Positions 31,521 through 39,360 of a DNA stretch of 64,000 bases are shown piece by piece. The notes below the pieces were generated by a model. The model was not told the DNA's origin. It did no database searches and saw only the letters and a list, made by a program, of their open reading frames with translations. The stretch spans positions 62,001-126,000 of the forward strand of contig NZ_JOFJ01000006.1 of the NCBI RefSeq assembly GCF_000718255.1, read 5' to 3'. Position 1 is the first letter of the stretch. Each line of letters opens with the position of its first letter. The translations under genes and the position numbers were made by a program. This DNA comes from Spirillospora albida (lineage in GTDB: Bacteria; Actinomycetota; Actinomycetes; Streptosporangiales; Streptosporangiaceae).

Positions 31521-33239
31521 TCAGGTCTTCCGGAGGAAGGCGCGGAGCTTCTCCAGGGGCCAGGTGTTGATGACGTCGTCAGGGGTCAGCCAGCCTCGTT
31601 GGGCGGTGCCCACGCCGTAGCGGATGTTGCGGTGGTTCGGCACGGAGTGGGCATCGGTGTCGATGGCGAACTTGACGCCCAGGCGCTTGGCGCGGCGGAT
31701 CAGGTCGGCGGGCAGGTCGAGGCGGTCGGGGAAGCAGTCGATCTCCATCGCGGTGCCGGTGCGGGCGGCGGCGCGGAAGACCTCGTCCCAGTCGGCGTCG
31801 ACCGGGGGGCGGCGGCCGATGCTGCGGGCCGTGGGGTGGCCGATCACATGGACGTGAGGGTTCTCGCAGGCCCGCACCAGGCGGCGGGTCATGGTCTTCT
31901 CGTCCTGCGTGAAGTGGGAGTGGATCGAGGCGACGGTGATGTCGAAGGCGGAGAGGAACCCGGCGTCCCAGTCGACCTCGCCGTCCGGGTCGATGTTCAG
32001 TTCGGTGCCGTGGAGGAGGGTGAGGTCCGGGTGGCTCTTCTGGAGCTCCCTGATCTCCTCGCGCTGGGCGAGGACCTTCTCGTCCGTCATGCGCTGCATG
32101 GCGAGGTTCGGGGCGTGGTCGGTGATCGCGTAGTACTCCAGGCCGCGCGCCGCGGCCGCGGCGACCATCTCCCGGAGGGACGCGATGCCGTCGGTCAGGT
32201 CGGTGTGGGAGTGCAGGTCGCCCTTGAGGTCCTCGACCGTGACGAGCTCCGGCAGTTCGTTCCCGCGGGCGGCTTCGATCTCGCCGGTGTCCTCGCGGAG
32301 CGTGGGATGGATCCAGGGGAGGCCGAGGCGGTCGTAGACCTCTTCCTCGGTCTCGGAGACGATCAGCTCGCCGGACTCGGCGTCGAACAGGCCGTACTCG
32401 GAGAGCTTCAGGCCCGCCTTCACGGCCATCTCGCGGGTGCGGATGTTGTGGGCCTGCGAGCCGGTGAAGTACTGGAGGGCCGCGCCCCAGGACTCGGGCG
32501 GGACGACGCGGAGGTCGACCTGGAGGCCCTTCGCGGTGCGGATCGAGGTCTTCTTGTCGCCGCTCGCGATCACCTCGGCGACGAGGGGGAGCGCCGTGAA
32601 CGCCTCCATGATCGGGTGAGGGTCGCGGGAGGCGGCGAGCACGTCCACGTCGCCGATCGTCTCGCGCATGCGGCGCAGGGAGCCCGCATGGGTGCAGCGC
32701 TCCACCTGGGGGAGCGCCGAGAGGCTCTCGACGATCTCGTCCGCGACGACGGCGGCGGCGTCGACCAGGACGCGCTCGCCCGAGCTCCTCATGAGCTCGA
32801 TGCCGCGCAGGATGTTCTCCTCGGTCTTGGCGCCGAAGCCCTTGAGGCCGCGCAGGCGGCCCTCCCCGATCGCGGTGGCGAGCTCGTCCACGGAGGAGAT
32901 GCCGAGCTCCTCGTAGACGGCGAGGGCCTTCTTCGGGCCGAGGGTGGGGATGGCCGTGAGGGCCCTGACGCCGGAGGGGATCTGGAGGCGGAGCTCCTCC
33001 ACCTGGCGGATCGTGCCGGTGGTCGTGTAGTCGAGGATCTTCTTGGCGATCGCCTCGCCGACGGTCGGGATCTTCCGGAGGCCGGCGAGGTCGAGGCCCT
33101 CGATGTCCTCCGGGTACCCGGCGACCGCGCGGGCCGCCTTCTCGTACGCCCTGATCTTGAAGGCGTCGCCGCCGGTGATCGAGAGCAGGTCCGCCAGTTC
33201 CTGGATGAGGGCCGCCGCCTCATCGTTCGCCCGTGCCAT
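31521..33239 (-). CDS. polX: DNA polymerase/3'-5' exonuclease PolX
   Basis: A 572-residue family-X DNA polymerase with a C-terminal PHP nuclease domain, acting in base-excision repair or end joining. It has N-terminal helix-hairpin-helix segments (LRKIPTVGEAIAKKILDY; LTAIPTLGPKKALAVYEEL). The nucleotidyltransferase palm follows, with metal-binding aspartates (HAGSLRRMRETIGDVDVLAAS, about residues 180-200). The PHP domain begins with GDLHSHTDLTDG (about 338-349) and AITDHAPN. The stop is 64 bp from ctaA's, convergent. Transcription is probably leaderless (TAGGGT six bases before the ATG). Confidence 0.94.
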   Translation of the reverse strand: MARANDEAAALIQELADLLSITGGDAFKIRAYEKAARAVAGYPEDIEGLDLAGLRKIPTVGEAIAKKILDYTTTGTIRQVEELRLQIPSGVRALTAIPTLGPKKALAVYEELGISSVDELATAIGEGRLRGLKGFGAKTEENILRGIELMRSSGERVLVDAAAVVADEIVESLSALPQVERCTHAGSLRRMRETIGDVDVLAASRDPHPIMEAFTALPLVAEVIASGDKKTSIRTAKGLQVDLRVVPPESWGAALQYFTGSQAHNIRTREMAVKAGLKLSEYGLFDAESGELIVSETEEEVYDRLGLPWIHPTLREDTGEIEAARGNELPELVTVEDLKGDLHSHTDLTDGIASLREMVAAAAARGLEYYAITDHAPNLAMQRMTDEKVLAQREEIRELQKSHPDLTLLHGTELNIDPDGEVDWDAGFLSAFDITVASIHSHFTQDEKTMTRRLVRACENPHVHVIGHPTARSIGRRPPVDADWDEVFRAAARTGTAMEIDCFPDRLDLPADLIRRAKRLGVKFAIDTDAHSVPNHRNIRYGVGTAQRGWLTPDDVINTWPLEKLRAFLRKT

Positions 33240-33245
33240 GCCCCA

Positions 33246-33251
33246 ACCCTA
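33246..33251 (-). promoter_or_regulatory. Leaderless -10 element (TAGGGT) for polX
   Basis: On the minus strand TAGGGT ends six bases before the ATG at 33239, inside the 35-bp gap downstream of the proteasome beta gene. This suggests polX is transcribed on its own as well. Confidence 0.5.
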
Positions 33252-33274
33252 CGAGCCGGGTCGGACGTTCTCCG

Positions 33275-34108
33275 TCAGCCGCGCAGCGGTGCGACCGGGC
33301 CGCCGGGGGAGGACATGCGGGCGTCCATGACCTCGGTGGTGATCGCTGCGACCTCGTCGTCGGGCAGCAGCCGGAAGCCGTCCTCGGTGACGACCGCGAT
33401 CGTCGGGTAGATGCGGCGGGACGGGTCGGGGCCGCCCGTCGCGGAGTCGTCGTCGGCGGCGTCGTAAAGGGCGTGGACGCAGACGGTCGCGGCGTCCTCC
33501 AGGGAGAGGTCGCGCCGGTAAAGCTTCTTCAACGCACCCAGGGCGTAGGGGGAGCCGGAGCCGTCCGCGTGGAAGTCGCGGGCCTCCTGCGGGGCGCCGG
33601 TGATGTCGTAGGTGTAGATCCGCGCGTCGCCGGCGTCCGGGTCGTAACCCGCGAAGAGGGGGACGACCGCGAGGCCCTGCATGGCCATGGCCAGGTTGGC
33701 CTGGATCACCGCGCCGAGCCTGCGGGCCTTGCCCGGCAGCGACAGCGGGACGGTCTCCATCTTCTCGTAGTGCTCCAGCTCGACCTGGAACAGCCGCACC
33801 ATGTCCAGCGCCAGGCCGACCGTCCCGGCGAACGCCACGACGGAGTGCTCGTCGGCGCGCTGGACCTTCTCGAGCTCCCGGTAGGCGATGCGGTTGCCCG
33901 AGGTGGCGCGGCGGTCGCCCGCCATCATGACGCCGCCGGGGAACGTGAGCGCGAGGATGGTCGTGCCGTGCGGGACGTCCGGCGCGGTCCCCGCCCCGGG
34001 CGCCCGGTTGACGGGGAGCAGTCCGGGGGAGTTCTGCCGCAGGAAGTCGACGAACGACGGTGTGCCCGCCTCGAAGAACTCGGGGGGAAGGCCCTGCTCG
34101 TCGGTCAC
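33275..34108 (-). CDS. Proteasome beta subunit (second-copy type, no alpha gene beside it)
   Basis: A 277-residue N-terminal-nucleophile hydrolase of the 20S proteasome beta family. A 48-residue propeptide (with PSFVDFLRQNSPGLLP) should be cut before Thr49 in HG|TTILALTFPGGVMMAGDRRATSG, giving the catalytic Thr1. Asp17- and Lys33-equivalent positions are visible in AGDRRA and RELEKVQRADEHSVV. Normally prcB is followed by prcA in a pup-prcB-prcA set; here neighbours are polX and a transporter. Some Streptosporangiales, such as Thermomonospora, are known to have two beta subunits, so this may be the second. The GTG at 34108 has GAGGAG ahead of it. Confidence 0.88.
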   Translation of the reverse strand: MTDEQGLPPEFFEAGTPSFVDFLRQNSPGLLPVNRAPGAGTAPDVPHGTTILALTFPGGVMMAGDRRATSGNRIAYRELEKVQRADEHSVVAFAGTVGLALDMVRLFQVELEHYEKMETVPLSLPGKARRLGAVIQANLAMAMQGLAVVPLFAGYDPDAGDARIYTYDITGAPQEARDFHADGSGSPYALGALKKLYRRDLSLEDAATVCVHALYDAADDDSATGGPDPSRRIYPTIAVVTEDGFRLLPDDEVAAITTEVMDARMSSPGGPVAPLRG

Positions 34109-34180
34109 GGCGGCTCCTCTCGATCGGTGTCCCGTCCTCGATGATCCTCGCACGGCCCGCGGGAGGGTCGCCACCGCGCC

Positions 34181-34266
34181 GTCACACCTCCGGCGCCCTA
34201 TCCGTCACACCTCCGGCGCCCTATCCGTCACACCTCCGGCGCCCTATCCGTCACGCCTCCGGCGCC
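34181..34266. repeat. 23-bp tandem repeat, three perfect copies and a partial fourth
   Basis: A 23-bp unit starts at 34181, 34204 and 34227 (identical), and again at 34250, where the first 17 bases match with one change. The fourth copy contains the last codons and stop of the EamA gene (GGCGCCGGAGG core on the minus strand). The array therefore looks like expansion of that 3' end into the region ahead of the proteasome beta gene. Confidence 0.85.
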
Positions 34267-35189
34267 TCGGGCGGGTCCTGGCCGAGGGTGGCGCCCGCGC
34301 AGGCCGCCATGACGCAGACGATCGCGGCCCACTGCCGCCCGGACAGCACCTCGCCCAGGATCAGGACGCCGACCAGCGCGGCGACGGCGGGCTCCAAGCT
34401 CATCAGGATGCCGAAGACGCGGGCGGGCATCCGCCGCAGCGCCTCCAGCTCCAGCGAGTAGGGGATCACCGAGGACAGCAGGCCGACGCCGAGGCCGATC
34501 AGGAGCAGCTCGGGGTCGAGCATGGCCGCGCCGCCGGACGCGACGCCGAGCGGCAGGACGGCGGCCGTCCCGACGACGCTGGCGAGGGCCAGCCCCGTCG
34601 AGCCGGAGAACCGCCTGCCGGTCGCCGCGGTGAGCAGGATGTAGGCCGCCCAGCCCGCCCCGGCCAGCAGCGCGTAGGCGACGCCGGCCCAGTCGAGGCC
34701 GCCGCCTCCGCCCCGGGCCAGCATCACGACCCCGCCGCCCGCGAGCAGCGCCCACAGCAGGTCGCGGGGGCGCCGGGACGCGACGATCGCGACCAGCAGC
34801 GGCCCGAGGAATTCGATCGTCACGGCGACGCCGAGCGGGATCCGCGCGAACGACTGGTAGATCGAGAAGTTCATGGTGGCGAGCGCGAGCCCGAGCCCGG
34901 CCGCGACGAGCAGGTTCGACCGGGAGTGGTCGCGCAGCAGGGTCCGCAGCGCCGTGCGGGCGACGAACGCGAGGACGATCGCGGACGTGAGGAGCCGCAG
35001 CGTCACGACGGCGCTCGGCGGCAGCCGGTCGAACAGGTTCTTGGCGAGACCCGCTCCGACCTGCACGGAGACGATGCCGAGCAGGATCAGCGCGGGCGGC
35101 GGGACGGACCCGAGCGACAGCGCCCGCGACCGGGACCCGGGCCCGTGCGCCCGCCGGAGGGGCGGGCCGGGCGCCTCAGCGAGTGCCAT
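34251..35189 (-). CDS. EamA/DMT-family transporter (RhtA-like)
   Basis: A 312-residue membrane protein with ten hydrophobic helices in two EamA halves, the drug/metabolite transporter fold. Segments such as LGVAVTIEFLGPLLVAI, SSVIPYSLELEALRRMPARVFGILMSLEPAVAALVGVLILGE are characteristic of RhtA-type threonine/homoserine exporters. The ATG is 3 bp after the stop of the ABC-2 permease, so it is likely co-translated with that transporter operon. Its 3' end merges into the 23-bp tandem repeat. Substrate is not certain. Confidence 0.9.
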   Translation of the reverse strand: MALAEAPGPPLRRAHGPGSRSRALSLGSVPPPALILLGIVSVQVGAGLAKNLFDRLPPSAVVTLRLLTSAIVLAFVARTALRTLLRDHSRSNLLVAAGLGLALATMNFSIYQSFARIPLGVAVTIEFLGPLLVAIVASRRPRDLLWALLAGGGVVMLARGGGGGLDWAGVAYALLAGAGWAAYILLTAATGRRFSGSTGLALASVVGTAAVLPLGVASGGAAMLDPELLLIGLGVGLLSSVIPYSLELEALRRMPARVFGILMSLEPAVAALVGVLILGEVLSGRQWAAIVCVMAACAGATLGQDPPEAPEA

Positions 35190-35192
35190 CGG

Positions 35193-35960
35193 TCATTCCC
35201 ACCTGAAGAAGCGGGCGGCCAGGACGAGCCCCACGACGGCCCACACCGCGAGGACGAGCAGGGGGACGCCGGGGAGGGCGGCGCCGTCCCGCAGGACGTC
35301 CCGCAGCCCCTCGGCGAGCGCCGAGATCGGCAGGAGTTCCAGCGCGTCCCGCACGGGGGCGGGGAAGTCGTCGAGCGGGAACACGACGCCGCCGGCGGCG
35401 AGCAGCAGGATGTAGACGAGGTTCGCGGCGCCGAGCGTGGCCTCGGCGCGCAGCGTCCCGGCCATGAGCAGCCCGAACCCGCTGAACGCGGCGGTGCCGA
35501 GCAGCAGCAGGACGAGCACGGAGAACGGGTCGCCGTGCGGCCGCCAGCCGAGCGCGAGCGCCACCCCGCAGATCACCGCCGCCTGCACCGCCTCGACGGC
35601 CAGGACGGCGAGGGTCTTGGCCGCGATCAGGCCGCCGCGCGGCAGCGGGGTGGCGCCGAGCCGCTTCAGCACGCCGTATCTGCGCTCGAAGCCCGTCCCG
35701 ATCGCCTGCCCGGTGAAGGCGGTGGACAGCACGGCGAGGGCCAGGATGCCGGGCGCGAGGAAGTCGACGCGGCGGCCGGGGCCGAGGTCGAGCAGCGAGG
35801 TCGTGGCGAACAGGACGAGCAGCACCACCGGGATGATCAGGGTGAGCAGCAGCTGCTCGCCGTTGCGGAGCATCGTCCGCAGCTCGTAGCCCGCCTGGGC
35901 GGCGACCATCCGCGGCACCGGGACGGCCGCCGGGGCGGGGGTGAGGTCGAGGGCGGTCAT
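35193..35960 (-). CDS. ABC-2 type transporter permease
   Basis: A 255-residue membrane protein with six hydrophobic segments (first LLLTLIIPVVLLVLFA near residue 37) and the ABC-2 motif region LLPISALAEGLRDVLRDG near the C terminus, as in DrrB/NodJ-type permeases. The ATG at 35960 overlaps the ATPase stop (ATGA). The transporter lies near sufR and ctaA, an arrangement I recall from other actinobacteria, where its substrate is also unknown; a drug or heme-related compound is possible. Confidence 0.9.
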   Translation of the reverse strand: MTALDLTPAPAAVPVPRMVAAQAGYELRTMLRNGEQLLLTLIIPVVLLVLFATTSLLDLGPGRRVDFLAPGILALAVLSTAFTGQAIGTGFERRYGVLKRLGATPLPRGGLIAAKTLAVLAVEAVQAAVICGVALALGWRPHGDPFSVLVLLLLGTAAFSGFGLLMAGTLRAEATLGAANLVYILLLAAGGVVFPLDDFPAPVRDALELLPISALAEGLRDVLRDGAALPGVPLLVLAVWAVVGLVLAARFFRWE

Positions 35961-36895
35961 GCGCGCAGGTCCCGTCCGGTCAGTTCCAGGAAGACGTCCT
36001 CCAGCGTTCGCCGCTCGATCCGCAGGTCCTCCGTCATGACGCCGTGCGAGGCGCACCAGGCGGTGACGGTGGCGAGCAGCTCGGGCCGGACGTCCGCCTC
36101 GATCAGGTAGTGGCCGGCGGGCGACTCCTTCGCGGCCGAGCCGGCGGGCAGCGCGGCCAGCAGCTCCTCCAGCCCGAGGCCCGGCCGGGCGCGGAACCGC
36201 AGCTGCCGCTCGGCGCCGGTCAGCACGCCGGGGGCGCCCTGCGCGACGACCCGGCCGTGGTCGACGATCACGACGTGGTCCGCGAGCCGCTCGGCCTCCT
36301 CCATGTGGTGCGTGGTGAGGACGACCGACACGCCGGCCGCGCGCAGCTCCTCGATCAGCTCCCAGGTGGCGTGCCGGGCCTGCGGGTCGAGGCCGGTGGT
36401 CGGCTCGTCCAGGAAGACGAGCTCGGGACGCCCGACGACGGCGACGGCGAGGGAGAGCCGCTGCTGCTGCCCGCCCGACATGCGGCGGAAGGGGGTGCGG
36501 GCGTGCTCGGTGAGGCCGAGCCGCTCCAGCAGCGCGCCCGTGTCGAGGGGCGTCGCGTGGAAGGACGCGACGAGCCGGAGGAACTCTCCCGCGCGGGCCG
36601 TGCCGGGGACGCCCCCGGACTGCGGCATCACGCCCACCCGCGGTTTCAGCTCGCGCGCGTCGGCGACCGGGTCCCGGCCGAGGACGCGGACCGTGCCCGC
36701 GTCGGCGCGCCGGAACCCCTCGCAGATCTCGATCGTGGTGGTCTTGCCGGCCCCGTTCGGGCCGAGGAGCGCGGTCACCGCGCCCCGGGCGGCGCCGAAC
36801 GACAGGCCGTCGACGGCCGTGCGCTCGGCGCCGCCGGTGCCATAGCGCTTGACGAGTCCGTCCAGCTCGACGGCGCCGCCTGCGGGGGATGTCAT
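35957..36895 (-). CDS. ABC transporter ATP-binding protein (DrrA-like)
   Basis: A 312-residue ATPase. Walker A is GPNGAGKTT (about residues 40-48), the signature is MSGGQQQRLSLAVAVVGRPELVFLDEPTTGLDP (about 139-172, with Walker B and catalytic Glu), and the switch histidine is in LTTHHMEEAERL. The C-terminal 80 residues are typical of DrrA/NodI-type exporter ATPases and include the ERRTLEDVFLELTGRDLR end. It is divergent from sufR with 132 bp to the iron box-containing region and starts the three-gene operon with permease and EamA gene. Confidence 0.93.
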   Translation of the reverse strand: MTSPAGGAVELDGLVKRYGTGGAERTAVDGLSFGAARGAVTALLGPNGAGKTTTIEICEGFRRADAGTVRVLGRDPVADARELKPRVGVMPQSGGVPGTARAGEFLRLVASFHATPLDTGALLERLGLTEHARTPFRRMSGGQQQRLSLAVAVVGRPELVFLDEPTTGLDPQARHATWELIEELRAAGVSVVLTTHHMEEAERLADHVVIVDHGRVVAQGAPGVLTGAERQLRFRARPGLGLEELLAALPAGSAAKESPAGHYLIEADVRPELLATVTAWCASHGVMTEDLRIERRTLEDVFLELTGRDLRA

Positions 36896-37008
36896 GGGTC
36901 ACGAGTCTAGGACCGGGCCGCCGGAGGTCCGTGCCGGGCACCGCACGGGCCGGGTGCGGGCCCGGTAAAGGTCCGGGCGGGCGCCGCCCGGGACCGCGTC
37001 GATGCAGG

Positions 37009-37027
37009 TTAGGTAAGGCTTGCCTGC
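37009..37027 (+). promoter_or_regulatory. DtxR/IdeR-type iron box upstream of sufR
   Basis: The sequence TTAGGTAAGGCTTGCCTGC matches the remembered DtxR/IdeR/DmdR consensus at 14 of 19 positions and contains a near-perfect palindrome, AGGTAAG-G-CTTGCCT. It is 60 bp before the sufR start at 37088. This suggests that the SUF operon is repressed by iron through the DtxR-family regulator in addition to SufR. Confidence 0.6.
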
Positions 37028-37087
37028 GTGAGCAAGGACATCGTGGAACCTTTGGTGGCCGGGAAGGAATTACGGCACACTGATGTT

Positions 37088-37951
37088 GTGAAAAACGTGG
37101 GCCAGGAGAAGGCGAGTGCCACGGCCGCCGTCGCGCGGCCGTCCGGCGTGCCGTCGGACCCTGTCCACGGCGCCGGCCCCGGTGGCGCGTCCAGCGAGCG
37201 CGACACGCGCGCCCGCGTGGCGCGCCTCATCCTCGAGCACGGCCCGATCACCGCGTCCGCGCTCGGCGAGCGCGTCGGGCTCACGCCCGCCGCGATCCGC
37301 CGCCACCTGGACGCGCTGCTCGCCGACGGCATGATCGAGACGGGCCGCGCCCGCCCCGGTCAGACCCGCCGCGGACGGGGCCGTCCGGCCAAGTGGTTCG
37401 CCATCACCGACGCCGGGCGCAGCGCCTTCGTGCACGCCTACGACGACCTCGCGACGAGCGCCCTGCGCTTCCTCGCCGAGGCCGCCGGGGAGGGCGCGGT
37501 CGCCGCGTTCGCCCGCCGGCAGATCGCCGACCTGGAACGACGGTACCGTCCGGTCGTGCAGGCGGCCCCGCCCCACCAGCGGGTCCGCACGCTCGCCGAG
37601 GCGCTGTCGGCCGACGGCTACGCCGCCGCGGCGGCCAAGGCCCCGCAGGGCGGCGGCGAGGAGCTGTGCCAGCACCACTGCCCGGTCGCGCACGTCGCCG
37701 CGGAGTTCCCGCAGCTGTGCGAGGCCGAGACCGAGGCGTTCAGCCGGCTGCTGGGCACCCCCGTCCAGCGGCTGGCGACCATCGCCCACGGCGACGGGAT
37801 CTGCACCACCCACGTCAGCTCCCGGTCGCTCTGCGGCGGGGGCGCGGAAGATTCCGGCGCGGGCGGCGTTACCCCTCGTGGGGACGCGGGGGAGCGATCC
37901 CCCGAAACGACAGCGAACAGCGACGAGGAGTCCGGGAGGACGTCCCTATGA
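37088..37951 (+). CDS. sufR: SufR-type Fe-S repressor of the SUF operon
   Basis: A 287-residue DeoR/ArsR-like winged-helix regulator. The HTH is at about residues 46-95 (ILEHGPITASALGERVGLTPAAIRRHLDALLADGMIETG), followed by a wing (RRGRGRPAKWFAITDAG). The C-terminal half has the cysteines expected to bind an Fe-S cluster: CQHHCPVAHVA, CEAE and GICTTH. SufR represses suf genes when its cluster is present. The GTG at 37088 (VKNVG) is chosen over the GTG at 37028, which would overlap the iron box. The stop overlaps the sufB start (ATGA). Confidence 0.92.
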   Translation: MKNVGQEKASATAAVARPSGVPSDPVHGAGPGGASSERDTRARVARLILEHGPITASALGERVGLTPAAIRRHLDALLADGMIETGRARPGQTRRGRGRPAKWFAITDAGRSAFVHAYDDLATSALRFLAEAAGEGAVAAFARRQIADLERRYRPVVQAAPPHQRVRTLAEALSADGYAAAAAKAPQGGGEELCQHHCPVAHVAAEFPQLCEAETEAFSRLLGTPVQRLATIAHGDGICTTHVSSRSLCGGGAEDSGAGGVTPRGDAGERSPETTANSDEESGRTSL

Positions 37952-39360
37952 CTATGGCAGCCCACCCCGAGCTGGAGGGGCTCGACAGGTACAAGTTCGG
38001 CTGGGCCGACCCTGACGCGGCCGGTGCCTCCGCACGACGCGGCCTGAACGAGGATGTCGTCCGCGACATCTCGGGCAAGAAGGGCGAGCCCGACTGGATG
38101 CTCGACCTGCGCCTCAAGGGGCTGCGCCTGTTCGAGAAGAAGCCGATGCCCACCTGGGGCTCGGACCTGTCGGACATCGACTTCGACAACATCAAGTACT
38201 TCGTGCGCTCCACCGAGAAGCAGGCCGCCTCCTGGGAGGAGCTCCCGGAGGACATCAAGAACACCTACGACCGGCTCGGCATCCCCGAGGCGGAGAAGCA
38301 GCGCCTCATCGCAGGCGTCGCCGCCCAGTACGAGTCCGAGGTCGTCTACCACAAGATCCGTGAGGACCTCGAGGAGAAGGGCGTCATCTTCGTCGACACC
38401 GACACGGGCCTGAAGGAGCACCCGGAGATCTTCCAGGAGTACTTCGGCTCCGTGATCCCGGTCGGCGACAACAAGTTCGCCGCGCTCAACACCGCCGTGT
38501 GGTCGGGCGGCTCGTTCATCTACGTCCCGCCGGGCGTCCACGTCGAGATCCCGCTCCAGGCCTACTTCCGGATCAACACCGAGAACATGGGCCAGTTCGA
38601 GCGGACGCTGATCATCGCGGACGAGGGCTCCTACGTCCACTACGTCGAGGGCTGTACCGCGCCGATCTACAAGTCGGACTCCCTGCACTCGGCCGTCGTC
38701 GAGATCGTCGTGAAGAAGGACGCCCGCGTCCGGTACACGACCATCCAGAACTGGTCGAACAACGTCTACAACCTCGTGACCAAGCGGGCCGTCGCCTACG
38801 AGGGCGCCACCATGGAGTGGATCGACGGCAACATCGGCTCCAAGGTCACGATGAAGTACCCGGCGGTCTACCTGCTCGGCGAGCACGCGAAGGGCGAGAC
38901 CCTCTCGATCGCGTTCGCGGGCGAGGACCAGCACCAGGACGCCGGCGCCAAGATGGTGCACGCCGCGCCGAACACCTCCTCGACGATCGTGTCGAAGTCG
39001 GTGGCGCGCGGCGGCGGCCGCACGTCCTACCGGGGCCTGGTCCAGATCCAGGAGGGCGCCTCCCGCAGCCGGTCCACCGTGAAGTGCGACGCGCTGCTGG
39101 TCGACCAGATCAGCCGGTCCGACACCTACCCCTACGTCGACGTCCGCGAGGACGACGTGGAGATGGGTCACGAGGCCACCGTCTCCAAGGTCTCCGAGGA
39201 CCAGCTGTTCTACCTGATGAGCCGCGGCCTCACCGAGGACGAGGCGATGGCGATGATCGTGCGCGGGTTCGTCGAGCCCATCGCGCGCGAGCTGCCGATG
39301 GAGTACGCGCTCGAGCTGAACCGGCTGATCGAGCTGCAGATGGAAGGAGCCGTCGGCTGA
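37948..39360 (+). CDS. sufB: Fe-S cluster assembly scaffold SufB
   Basis: A 470-residue beta-helix protein of the SufBC2D scaffold on which Fe-S clusters are built. Conserved regions: FDNIKYFVRSTEK, YESEVVYHKI, FIYVPPGVHVEIPLQAYFRIN, EGSYVHYVEGCTAPIY, SIAFAGEDQHQDAGAKMVHAAPNTSSTIVSKSVARGGGRTSYRG, and the cysteine in KCDALLVD (near residue 385). Length is standard. The ATG at 37948 overlaps the sufR stop, and its stop overlaps the sufD ATG (TGATG). Confidence 0.97.
   Translation: MTMAAHPELEGLDRYKFGWADPDAAGASARRGLNEDVVRDISGKKGEPDWMLDLRLKGLRLFEKKPMPTWGSDLSDIDFDNIKYFVRSTEKQAASWEELPEDIKNTYDRLGIPEAEKQRLIAGVAAQYESEVVYHKIREDLEEKGVIFVDTDTGLKEHPEIFQEYFGSVIPVGDNKFAALNTAVWSGGSFIYVPPGVHVEIPLQAYFRINTENMGQFERTLIIADEGSYVHYVEGCTAPIYKSDSLHSAVVEIVVKKDARVRYTTIQNWSNNVYNLVTKRAVAYEGATMEWIDGNIGSKVTMKYPAVYLLGEHAKGETLSIAFAGEDQHQDAGAKMVHAAPNTSSTIVSKSVARGGGRTSYRGLVQIQEGASRSRSTVKCDALLVDQISRSDTYPYVDVREDDVEMGHEATVSKVSEDQLFYLMSRGLTEDEAMAMIVRGFVEPIARELPMEYALELNRLIELQMEGAVG

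Noticed and set aside
34181..34266. CRISPR-like array
   Set aside because: The 23-bp units are directly adjacent without unique spacers, so this is a simple tandem repeat, not a CRISPR array.
37028..37087. Alternative GTG start of sufR at 37028
   Set aside because: It abuts the iron box directly and adds 20 residues with no counterpart in the SufR family as I recall it, whereas 37088 begins with the usual VKNVG.
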